A stretch of DNA of 5,161 nucleotides from an uncultured Stomatobaculum sp. Lineage in GTDB: Bacteria; Bacillota; Clostridia; Lachnospirales; Lachnospiraceae. Below the pieces are notes generated by a model that ran no database searches, was not told the origin of the DNA, and was given only the letters and a program-made list of their open reading frames with translations. A program made the translations under genes and the position numbers. Of the stretch, positions 1 through 5,161 are shown one piece after another. The stretch lies in NCBI GenBank assembly GCA_938010625.1, contig CALLVJ010000123.1, forward strand, positions 1 to 5,161, given 5' to 3'. Numbering within the stretch: position 1 is the stretch's first letter; each line of letters starts with the position of its first letter.

Positions 1-64
1 CAGTCACCTTTTCCGTGACCGCCTCCGATACCGCTTCTGATACTTGTCCGACTTGATCTGTCAT
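1..64 (-). CDS. N-terminal fragment of unidentified protein downstream of cls (partial, runs off left edge)
   Basis: Only the first 21 codons are visible. The frame starts with ATG at 64-62 (reading leftward) and begins M-T-D-Q-V-G-Q-V-S-E-A-V-S-E-A-V. An excellent Shine-Dalgarno GAGGAGG lies at 76-70 with a 5-base gap, and it decides the start. The SD overlaps the TGA stop of cls (77-75), so the two genes are almost certainly one transcript and probably translationally coupled. The visible residues are polar, alanine/valine/glutamate-rich and possibly helical, with no signal peptide or membrane segment yet. I do not recognise the protein and assign no function. It is real because of the SD, the spacing and the intact frame, not because of homology. 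Confidence 0.72.
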   Translation of the reverse strand, partial: MTDQVGQVSEAVSEAVTEKVT

Positions 65-69
65 TGCTG

Positions 70-76
70 CCTCCTC
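70..76 (-). promoter_or_regulatory. Ribosome binding site overlapping the cls stop codon
   Basis: GAGGAGG on the minus strand lies 5 bases before the ATG at 64-62. Its first two bases are the last two of the cls TGA stop (77-75), so ribosomes finishing cls terminate on the initiation site of the next gene. This supports translational coupling. Confidence 0.75.
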
Positions 77-1661
77 ATAACAGCGGCGAAATCAGGCGGA
101 GCAGACAGTGCTCAGCCCGCTGGAACAGCGTTCTGCCGTAATGATACTGTGCCGTGACCTCGCGACACTTCAGAAAGGTATCCTCAAAACACTGCTTCAT
201 CTCAAGAATTGCGCGATAACGGTAAAACAAGACGCCGTTCTCAAAGTGATGATAGAGCGAGCGGAAGTCAAGGTTGATGGTTCCACAAACAGCGAGTTCA
301 TCATCCGCAACACACTGCTTCGCGTGCATGAAGCCAGGCGTATATTCATAAATTCGCACACCTGCACGCGTCAGCACATTGTAATAAGATCTCGTCGCCT
401 GATACACCATCTTCTTGTCCGGAATGCCCGGTGTGATGATGCGTACATCCACCCCCCGCTTTGCCGCGAGACAGAAGGCCTGACTCATCTCGTCCGTGAT
501 AATCAGATATGGCGTCATAAAATAGACATAGCGCTTTGCGTGGTTCACCAGGTTCATATATACATTTTCGCCCGTCTGCTCGCCGTCGAGCGGAGAATCT
601 GCATAGGGCTGGCAGTACCCGGCCTCTGCTGCACAATAGTCCGGCAGCGCGAGATACTCTTCCAATTTCTCTTCGTCATTTTTCTCACCCCGGATGGCAT
701 TCCAGTTTTCTAAAAAAATGCCGGTAAATGTCCGAACAGCCTCTCCTGTCAGACGTATGCCTGTGTCAAACCAATGCCCATAGGGATGTGTAATATTAAA
801 GTACTCCTCAGCCAGATTGTAACCGCCGGTAAAGCCGACTTTTCCGTCGATCACCGTGATTTTCCGATGATCCCGGTGATCCAGGAAAGCATTAAAAACA
901 GGCGTCATCGGATTAAAGACCCTGGTCTGAATTCCAGCCGCCTCCATGCGACGGATAAAATCATTGTCGATAAACCAGATACTGCCTATGTCGTCATAGA
1001 AAAGCCGGACTTCCACGCCCGCCGCTGCACGCGCCGAAAGCACTTCAAAAAGCCTCTGAAAAGCCGTTTTCTCTTCAATTGCATGATATTCCATGAAGAT
1101 AAAGCGTTCTGCTTTTTGCAGCGCAGCAAGCTGCGCCTCAAACGCTTCCTCCGCCGTCGGATAAAAACAGATGTCCGTGTCGCGGTACACTGGATAGCCG
1201 AGGCGCTCGGAGAGATAGCGAAACTGGTTTGCAATGCCATAGTCCACCGTCTCAAGTTCTTCTAAAATTCCCCCCTGCTGCGGCATCGCCGGAAACAACC
1301 GCTCTTCAATTTTCTCATAACGCCGCCGCATGCGATGTGTCGAACCGTTGAAACCAATCAGCAGATAGAGTGGCACGCCGAACAATGGCACACCTGCAAT
1401 CAGAAAAATCCAAGGCATTTTCATCGCAGCATTGATATGCCGCCCGTAAATGCCAAGCACTAGGATGAATGCGAGCGTGTGAATCAGAGCCGGAAGCCAT
1501 GGATAGTTACTTGTCAGATCCCGCAGCATCACATAGAGCCAAACCAGCTCCACGACAATCGCAAAGAGCGCAAATAAGCCACGCTTGATGCCATTGCGCA
1601 CCTCTGTCTTTCGCTCCACACGCATTGCCTGTCTCATTTCTCTGTATTTCCTCTCTTCCAT
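75..1661 (-). CDS. cls: Cardiolipin synthase, phospholipase D superfamily
   Basis: The 528-residue product is a membrane-anchored phospholipase-D-type cardiolipin synthase. By family knowledge it condenses two phosphatidylglycerols into cardiolipin plus glycerol. The basic N-terminus is followed by hydrophobic stretches at about 28-48, 56-72 and 83-103, of which the last two fit the usual PLDc_N anchor. The first HxKxxxxD motif is H265-R-K267 with D272, followed by G-F-T-G-G-Y-N-L-A-E-E-Y. The second is H446-A-K448 with D453, followed by G-T-I-N-L-D-F-R-S. Both catalytic motifs are intact and the length is normal for bacterial Cls (about 480-530). The ATG at 1661 has only a poor SD (GGGGCAGG, 7 bases away); Met9 or Met13 are alternative starts and would not affect any domain. 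It appears to be the first gene of an operon continuing off the left edge. Confidence 0.95.
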   Translation of the reverse strand: MEERKYREMRQAMRVERKTEVRNGIKRGLFALFAIVVELVWLYVMLRDLTSNYPWLPALIHTLAFILVLGIYGRHINAAMKMPWIFLIAGVPLFGVPLYLLIGFNGSTHRMRRRYEKIEERLFPAMPQQGGILEELETVDYGIANQFRYLSERLGYPVYRDTDICFYPTAEEAFEAQLAALQKAERFIFMEYHAIEEKTAFQRLFEVLSARAAAGVEVRLFYDDIGSIWFIDNDFIRRMEAAGIQTRVFNPMTPVFNAFLDHRDHRKITVIDGKVGFTGGYNLAEEYFNITHPYGHWFDTGIRLTGEAVRTFTGIFLENWNAIRGEKNDEEKLEEYLALPDYCAAEAGYCQPYADSPLDGEQTGENVYMNLVNHAKRYVYFMTPYLIITDEMSQAFCLAAKRGVDVRIITPGIPDKKMVYQATRSYYNVLTRAGVRIYEYTPGFMHAKQCVADDELAVCGTINLDFRSLYHHFENGVLFYRYRAILEMKQCFEDTFLKCREVTAQYHYGRTLFQRAEHCLLRLISPLL

Positions 1662-1679
1662 AAGCGAACCTGCCCCATC

Positions 1680-1708
1680 AGTGTAACACGCATAACCATT
1701 CTTGTCGC
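1680..1708 (-). promoter_or_regulatory. Possible promoter for cls
   Basis: On the minus strand, GCGACA (1708-1703) is separated by 17 bases from TACACT (1685-1680), which carries an extended -10 TG one base upstream. Transcription would start near 1673. That is only about 11 bases before the cls ATG and inside its weak SD, so either the leader is very short, translation starts at Met9 (1637), or the promoter is elsewhere. Tentative. Confidence 0.3.
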
Positions 1709-1744
1709 GTTTTTATGCTGTTGCCCGCATTTCCCCGCACTTTG

Positions 1745-1753
1745 TGCTAAAAT
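1745..1753 (+). promoter_or_regulatory. Extended -10 promoter for the aminotransferase gene
   Basis: TGCTAAAAT matches the extended -10 pattern TGnTAnAAT and sits about 45 bases before the ATG, within an A+T-rich patch. Transcription would start near 1760. No good -35 lies at 17 bases; TTGCCC at 1721-1726 is 21 bases away. Extended -10 promoters can work without a strong -35. Confidence 0.45.
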
Positions 1754-1784
1754 AATAATATAGAAGACAGTAACCCCAACTGAC

Positions 1785-1790
1785 AGGAGG
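1785..1790 (+). promoter_or_regulatory. Ribosome binding site of the aminotransferase gene
   Basis: A perfect AGGAGG lies 6 bases upstream of ATG 1797. This fixes the start of the aminotransferase. Confidence 0.9.
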
Positions 1791-1796
1791 AATTGT

Positions 1797-2648
1797 ATGA
1801 AAGAACTAGGCTACTATGACGGCAACTCTGGCCCTCTCAGCGAAATGCAAATTCCCATGTGCGACCGCGCCTCCTGGTTTGGCGACGGCGTCTACGATGC
1901 AGGCCCCGCGCGGCACGGTGTCATCTTCGCACTCGATGAGCATGTGGATCGCTTTTTCCGGAGCGCAGCATTGCTCGACATCACAATGCCGCTCTCAAAG
2001 GACGAACTGAAATTGCTCTTACAGCGCCTGCTCTGCGAGATGGATGACGATGAGCTCTTTGTCTACTACCAGGTGACGCGCGGCAATCCCACAATCCAGA
2101 AACGCTCTCACTGTTACGAGCACGGCGTGCCCGGTAAGCTCTGGGTCACTCTGACGCCGAACAAAATTTCCGACGGTACAGCGCCCGTGTCGCTGATTAC
2201 CTGCGAGGACACCCGCTTTTTGCACTGCAACATCAAGACTCTAAACCTGATTCCGTCCGTCATGGCCTCCGAGAAAGCGCGTGATGCCGGCGCTGCCGAA
2301 GCCATTCTCTACCGACCGGGCGAAATTGTGACGGAATGCGCACATTCAAACGTCCATATCTTAAAGGATGGCACTCTAAAAACGCATCCGGCTGACAATC
2401 TGATTCTCAGTGGCATCGCCCGCGCCCATCTGCTCCGTGCCTGCCAGGCTCTCTCAATTCCGACCGATGAGACCGCCTTTACACTGACCGAGCTCTTCAC
2501 AGCGGATGAGGTCATCGTCACAAGCTCTTCCAATCTCTGCATTCGCGCGAACCAGATTGACGGCAAAGCCGTTGGCGGCAAGGCACCCGCACTCTTTGAA
2601 CGCCTCCGCGACTACCTGCTCAACGAATTTCTCACTGCGACCGCCTGA
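1797..2648 (+). CDS. dat: Class IV aminotransferase, probable D-amino-acid transaminase
   Basis: The 283-residue product is a fold-type IV PLP aminotransferase, probably exchanging amino groups between D-alanine/D-glutamate and their 2-oxo acids to supply D-amino acids for peptidoglycan. Recognisable parts are F-G-D-G-V-Y (28-33, active-site Tyr33), E-H-V-D-R (48-52, PLP phosphate contact Arg52), N-I-K-T-L-N-L with Schiff-base Lys147, I-V-T-E with Glu180, S-G-I-A-R (205-209), and the T-S-S-S segment at 242-245. After Y-Q-V-T-R-G comes R103-S-H105. The same R-x-H spacing in Bacillus D-amino-acid transaminase holds the substrate carboxylate, and this favours D-amino-acid over branched-chain or 4-amino-4-deoxychorismate enzymes. 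After Glu180 the sequence is C-A-H-S-N where the Bacillus enzyme has G-S-S-S-N, so substrate preference could differ. The start is set by AGGAGG, and the stop lies inside a hairpin shared with the converging gene. Confidence 0.88.
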   Translation: MKELGYYDGNSGPLSEMQIPMCDRASWFGDGVYDAGPARHGVIFALDEHVDRFFRSAALLDITMPLSKDELKLLLQRLLCEMDDDELFVYYQVTRGNPTIQKRSHCYEHGVPGKLWVTLTPNKISDGTAPVSLITCEDTRFLHCNIKTLNLIPSVMASEKARDAGAAEAILYRPGEIVTECAHSNVHILKDGTLKTHPADNLILSGIARAHLLRACQALSIPTDETAFTLTELFTADEVIVTSSSNLCIRANQIDGKAVGGKAPALFERLRDYLLNEFLTATA

Positions 2649-2662
2649 TTCAGGCGGTCTTT
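2639..2662 (+). terminator. Perfect stop-codon hairpin between convergent genes; probable terminator
   Basis: Left arm GACCGCCTG (2639-2647), loop ATT, right arm CAGGCGGTC (2651-2659): a perfect 9-bp G+C-rich stem. TTT-C-T-G-C-TT follows in the plus direction, so the U-tract is modest. On the minus strand no T-run follows the stem, so it should terminate aminotransferase transcripts better than transporter transcripts. The aminotransferase TGA (2646-2648) and the transporter TGA (2652-2650) both lie inside it. Confidence 0.65.
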
Positions 2663-3507
2663 CTGCTTGTGAGAAAGCGGTACACTGCCGTGCCGATGAT
2701 TAAAACATAGCCGAGCACACTGAGAAAATCCGGCAGCTCGCCAAACAAGAGAAAACCAAGCAGCGCTGCAAAGACCACCTGAATATAGTCATAAACCGAG
2801 ATTTCCTTCGCAGGCGCATACGTATAGGCCATCGTGATGCCGAGCTGCCCGAGTGCCGCCGCACAGCCGGACAGGAGCAAACATGCGAGCTGCCGCGCCC
2901 CCATCGGCTCATACTGCGCCATCATGAGTGGCAGCACCGTGAGACAAGAAAAAATCGAAAACGAGAGAATAATCACCGGTCCCTTCACGCCGCCCTGTCC
3001 TGCCTTTCGCACAAAGGTATAGGCCGTTCCCGCACAGAAACCGCCAAACAGACCAACTAAGGCCGACACTGAGGCGAGTCCAAGCCCTGGTTTTATGACC
3101 AGAATCGCACCAGAGAGCGCGACCAGAAGGCAAAGCCAATCCCGCTTCACCGGCCGCTCGTTCAGAATAAAAAGCGACATCAGAATCGCGAAAAATGGCG
3201 ACATCTTGTTTAACATCGTCGAATCCGCAATCGGCAGATGGTCAATCGCCCAGAAGTTCGAAATGACACCAAGCATGCCAACAAATGAGCGCAGAAATAC
3301 AGCCAGTCGGTTGCCCTTTCCAATCCGGAATGGCGCTCCGGAGCGTTTCAGCATCACAATCGCAACCAGCGCAGCGACCAGATTCCGGAAAAAGACTTTC
3401 TGCATGACAGGCAGCGGCCCCGCAAGCCGCACAAATACTGCCATCAGCGCAAATCCCGCTGCAGCGAGCACAATGAAAAAAATTCCTTTTGCGGTACTTT
3501 CTCTCAA
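2650..3507 (-). CDS. EamA/DMT-superfamily ten-helix membrane transporter
   Basis: The 285-residue product is a drug/metabolite-transporter-superfamily protein with two tandem EamA repeats (about 8-138 and 148-278) and about ten hydrophobic helices. Each repeat shows the family pattern. Repeat 1 has A-D-S-T-M-L-N-K-M-S-P-F-F followed by a helix ending in N-E-R-P (116-119). Repeat 2 has A-K-E-I-S-V-Y-D-Y-I-Q followed by a helix ending in G-E-L-P (256-259). Members are inner-membrane exporters or importers of small metabolites such as amino acids, but the substrate cannot be read from the sequence. The start is TTG (3507-3505), chosen because AAGGTGAGG ends 8 bases upstream and no in-frame ATG fits. 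Length and frame are normal. It converges on the aminotransferase gene, and its upstream region lies in the broken tail of the SAP-like gene. Confidence 0.9.
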   Translation of the reverse strand: MRESTAKGIFFIVLAAAGFALMAVFVRLAGPLPVMQKVFFRNLVAALVAIVMLKRSGAPFRIGKGNRLAVFLRSFVGMLGVISNFWAIDHLPIADSTMLNKMSPFFAILMSLFILNERPVKRDWLCLLVALSGAILVIKPGLGLASVSALVGLFGGFCAGTAYTFVRKAGQGGVKGPVIILSFSIFSCLTVLPLMMAQYEPMGARQLACLLLSGCAAALGQLGITMAYTYAPAKEISVYDYIQVVFAALLGFLLFGELPDFLSVLGYVLIIGTAVYRFLTSRKTA

Positions 3508-3515
3508 ACCAATTT

Positions 3516-3524
3516 CCTCACCTT
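3516..3524 (-). promoter_or_regulatory. Ribosome binding site fixing a TTG start for the transporter
   Basis: AAGGTGAGG (3524-3516 on the minus strand) is 8 bases from the TTG at 3507. No ATG is placed as well, so the transporter most likely initiates at TTG. I could not find a convincing promoter within the 60 bases upstream. Confidence 0.75.
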
Positions 3525-3562
3525 TCTATTCATCTTTTTATTTCGCGCTTGGGCTTCCGAAT

Positions 3563-3943
3563 TTACCTTTCGCAAGCCGTCGCCATATCAGCATTAAATC
3601 TGAACAGGCTCACACCTGTTATAGTCAAATAACAATTTCGGTACTTCTGATGAAATGAAAAACCACACGCAAGTAATAGCGTATTGAACGCTATTACTTT
3701 GATCTGTCTCCTATTTACCTCTCTCGATGATTTTTCGATTCTATTTCCTCTGAAATATTGTTCTATAATATAATTCATCTCTTGTTTTGTACTTCTGTAT
3801 TCTAATCCAAGCGATTTACAGATTTGTGAAAGTTCTTCTCGATACCCGCAGTATCTGTTAAATTCTTCAAATGATCTTTTCTTCCTAAAATCTGGTCTGT
3901 TCTTTTTCAAGCGCTTCCTAAAAGCTTTAAACCAAAGTTTCAA
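3563..3943 (-). pseudogene. SAP-like / DUF6434-type protein, frameshifted and truncated
   Basis: The open frame gives 126 residues. R-P-D-F at 16-19, S-F-E-E-F-N at 24-29, and Y-R-E-E-L-S-Q-I-C-K-S-L-G-L (34-47) through T-K-Q-E-M-N-Y-I-I-E-Q-Y-F (52-64) resemble the small SAP-like proteins common in Clostridia. The middle is a putative helix-extended-helix fold of the nucleic-acid-binding SAP type. From memory of the family, A-D-M-A-T-A is normally followed by W-R-K-V and a further stretch of perhaps 70 or more residues. Here the frame reads A-D-M-A-T-A-C-E-R-stop. Adding one base in the TGC codon at 3574-3572 restores W-R-K-V-N-S-E, and that frame then ends at TGA 3506-3504, on the transporter start. 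So I see a one-base deletion plus loss of the C-terminal half. The start is uncertain: TTG 3943 (weak SD) or TTG 3910 (AGGAAG 3 bases before). No cellular role is established for this family that I can name. A shortened functional protein is a less likely reading. Confidence 0.6.
3671..3699. repeat. 11-bp perfect inverted repeat with 7-base loop
   Basis: AAGTAATAGCG (3671-3681), loop TATTGAA, then CGCTATTACTT (3689-3699). It lies inside the SAP-like reading frame, over residues of the I-K-V-I-A-F-N-T-L-L-L-A segment. The stem is A+T-rich, and only TTT-G follows on the plus strand, so it is a weak terminator at best. Confidence 0.55.
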
Positions 3944-4215
3944 ATTTGTTTCACTCGATATTTACAGTATAATACCACATCGCAACCAAGTCTTAAATAC
4001 CAACTCTCGCTCTGCCTCCCAACAGCAAAGAAACTTCTTCCGGAGCCTCTTCTCTGGAATGTCCAATGTCCTGGTACTCCTGTCTCATATGCTCTTCCTC
4101 TCTCAATTGCCGAGGCATTATCCAAAGAAAAGAGTCCCCCCAACTTAGGATTTCCAATCGCGTATCGACCGCTAGCAATCTGCCAATATTTAAAGAGCCA
4201 AACATTTGCCTCCAT
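3940..4215 (-). CDS. Unrecognised 91-codon open frame, possibly a gene remnant
   Basis: The frame begins at ATG 4215 ([12 protein letters not shown]) and ends with TGA at 3942-3940, which overlaps the TTG (3943-3941) of the SAP-like frame as TTGA. It stays open leftward of the ATG to a TAA at 4260-4258. The product is rich in Gly, Arg, Ser and aromatic residues (for example [13 protein letters not shown] and [12 protein letters not shown]) and has no membrane segment, signal peptide or motif I recognise. No good SD precedes the ATG. A 70-codon frame on the same strand (3993-4205) and a 63-codon frame on the plus strand (4066-4257) compete over the same bases. I cannot decide from the sequence which, if any, is translated. 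It could be a 5'-truncated remnant. No function proposed. Confidence 0.25.
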   Translation of the reverse strand: MEANVWLFKYWQIASGRYAIGNPKLGGLFSLDNASAIERGRAYETGVPGHWTFQRRGSGRSFFAVGRQSESWYLRLGCDVVLYCKYRVKQI

Positions 4216-4538
4216 ATCGCTCTTCGTCAGTACAATTTCGTCCTCGCCGAAATGTAGTTATCCTCCATCACGATTATGGCGCACGGCGGCAGGCTCATGA
4301 TCGCGATCAGCGTCTTGACGATCAGATGTCTCGACTTTTCAGACCGTGACAGGGCGTTACATTCCCATTCCTACCTGCTGCAAGATAGAACTACTAGAAT
4401 TATTCATATTCTTGTGGTAGGATATTCAAATTAATAGATAAATCGGCACTTTCAGCCAAACAACAATAGCCAGTTGCACAGCTTTATCAAAAGAAGAAAC
4501 AAGATTCACCAAAAGGCTTATTATAGCAGGGAGCTAGT
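4216..4538. other. Gene-poor mosaic stretch before the CPBP gene
   Basis: These 323 bases hold no convincing gene. About 4262-4365 is noticeably richer in G+C than either flank and contains the 12-base palindrome TGATCGCGATCA at 4298-4309. It also holds a minus-strand 47-codon open frame (4370-4227) with no start codon near its beginning. From about 4381 on, the DNA is A+T-rich leader for the CPBP gene. TTGTGG (4412-4417) with TAGATA 17 bases later is a poor promoter match and I do not call it. No tRNA-like or riboswitch-like structure was recognised. Confidence 0.5.
4528..4533 (+). promoter_or_regulatory. Ribosome binding site of the CPBP protease gene
   Basis: AGGGAG lies 5 bases before the ATG at 4539 and decides that start. 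Confidence 0.7.
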
Positions 4539-5161
4539 ATGATCAGCAAGAAAGAAAGTCCCCTATCAGTTGTTCTAATAATTTATCTGATTTGTTTTGT
4601 ATTTCGCACACTTGAGTATTTTATACTGCGAACAGATCAAACATTTTTAGGAGAGGCCTTTATCCATAAGTTGATAGGCATTGCTATTCTTTTTGCAGGA
4701 GCAAAACTCTTTGATTTCAAATTCAAGGAAATTGGTTTCTCCAAAAGAGAATTAATCCCATCTATAGCAGAAGGTCTGGTTTTTGGATCTATCACGTTCG
4801 TGCTTGCATATTCGTTAGAGATTTTAGTGCTTGCTTCGCAGGGACATTTCAAAACGCTTGCTTTATATGTAAGCGCTTATGCTGTTGATGGAAATATCGG
4901 TCATCAGACAGCATTTGTTTTCTTTGCATTTTGTATAATTGGAAATATTATCAATGTGGTAATGGAAGAGGGTATATTCAGGGGGGTATTTCTAAAATTG
5001 CTCGAGCGAAAATATACCTTTATCATTTCCGCTATCATAACGTCGAGCTTATTCGGTATATGGCACATAATGTCACCAATTAGAAGTTATTGCGACGGTA
5101 CCATGAGCTGGGGTGGATTTATTGCCAATTCTGTTATGTTAGTTGTTGCATCTTGTTTAAT
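4539..5161 (+). CDS. CPBP (CAAX/Abi-type) intramembrane metalloprotease, partial at right edge
   Basis: 207 codons are present and the gene runs off the window. Hydrophobic segments lie at about 10-29, 43-58, 76-99, 123-142, 158-178 and 192-207, so this is a polytopic membrane protein. The two central CPBP motifs are present: E143-E144-G-I-F-R148 (EExxxR) and F172-G-I-W-H176 (FxxxH), placed on neighbouring helices as in the Rce1-like family. The last conserved His/Asn helix would lie beyond the edge. Members are membrane-embedded metalloproteases that process prenylated or secreted peptides, or give self-immunity to bacteriocins; which applies here cannot be told. ATG 4539 with AGGGAG is the natural start. 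The gene is clearly A+T-richer than the cls-dat-transporter block, consistent with acquired DNA. No bacteriocin precursor is visible in the 5' neighbourhood. Confidence 0.9.
   Translation, partial: MISKKESPLSVVLIIYLICFVFRTLEYFILRTDQTFLGEAFIHKLIGIAILFAGAKLFDFKFKEIGFSKRELIPSIAEGLVFGSITFVLAYSLEILVLASQGHFKTLALYVSAYAVDGNIGHQTAFVFFAFCIIGNIINVVMEEGIFRGVFLKLLERKYTFIISAIITSSLFGIWHIMSPIRSYCDGTMSWGGFIANSVMLVVASCL

Noticed and set aside
108..713. 201-codon plus-strand open frame opposite cls
   Set aside because: It is antisense to the second HKD half of cls, lacks a plausible SD and domain, and is explained by cls codon composition.
774..1265. 163-codon plus-strand open frame opposite cls
   Set aside because: It shadows the first HKD domain; the translation is basic and low in family-like features, and no start signal is present.
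3603..3620. AACAGG/CCTGTT inverted repeat as an SOS-type operator
   Set aside because: It does not match the Bacillota LexA box (CGAAC-N4-GTTCG) and lies inside a reading frame.
3095..3658. 187-codon plus-strand open frame spanning the transporter 5' end and the SAP-like tail
   Set aside because: It runs antisense to two better supported minus-strand genes, and the product looks like random Ser/Thr/Arg-rich sequence.
4298..4309. 12-base palindrome TGATCGCGATCA as an operator or attachment core
   Set aside because: It is a single copy, is not placed at a promoter, has no paired copy in the window, and palindromes of this size occur by chance.
4412..4440. TTGTGG plus TAGATA as the CPBP promoter
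   Set aside because: The -10 matches poorly at 17-base spacing, so it is not good enough to annotate.
4637..4852. 71-codon minus-strand open frame
   Set aside because: It is antisense to the CPBP gene, whose motifs and start signals are clear.
1..5161. CRISPR arrays, tRNA, rRNA, insertion-sequence ends
   Set aside because: No regularly spaced repeats, cloverleaf-like sequence, rRNA motifs, or transposase with terminal inverted repeats were seen on either strand.

Overview
The window looks like a chromosomal segment of a Bacillota (Firmicutes) bacterium, most likely a Clostridia/Lachnospiraceae-type anaerobe. This rests on strong AGGAGG-type ribosome sites, use of TTG starts, a two-HKD cardiolipin synthase with a hydrophobic N-terminus, a D-amino-acid-aminotransferase-like enzyme, and accessory proteins (SAP-like/DUF6434-type and CPBP) of kinds common in gut Clostridia. 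The genus cannot be fixed from the sequence alone.

Positions 1-3507 are a compact, roughly half-G+C housekeeping block. On the minus strand are the first 21 codons of an unidentified gene that runs off the left edge. Immediately upstream of it, with the stop codon touching the ribosome site, is cls (cardiolipin synthase). A 135-base divergent intergenic region separates cls from a plus-strand PLP-dependent class IV aminotransferase, probably D-amino-acid transaminase (dat). That gene converges on a minus-strand EamA/DMT-family ten-helix transporter. The two stop codons are one base apart inside a single perfect hairpin, so both proteins end Thr-Ala-stop from the same palindrome.

Positions 3508-5161 are different: clearly A+T-richer, patchy and partly decayed. 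On the minus strand lies a SAP-like (DUF6434-type) gene, recognisable over about 110 residues, then broken by an apparent one-base frameshift and truncated just before the transporter start. Upstream of it is an unrecognised 91-codon open frame that overlaps it by TTGA, and then a more G+C-rich patch with only an orphan 47-codon open frame. A well-formed plus-strand gene for a CPBP (Abi/CAAX-type) intramembrane metalloprotease begins at 4539 and runs off the right edge.

The left block suggests membrane lipid synthesis and D-amino-acid metabolism beside a small-molecule exporter, with no obvious single pathway linking them. The right block reads as the eroded edge of an accessory region. I see no CRISPR array, tRNA, rRNA, transposase or convincing new multi-gene system. 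The most useful leads are the shared stop-codon hairpin, the frameshifted SAP-like gene, and the unexplained 3940-4370 stretch beside the CPBP protease.
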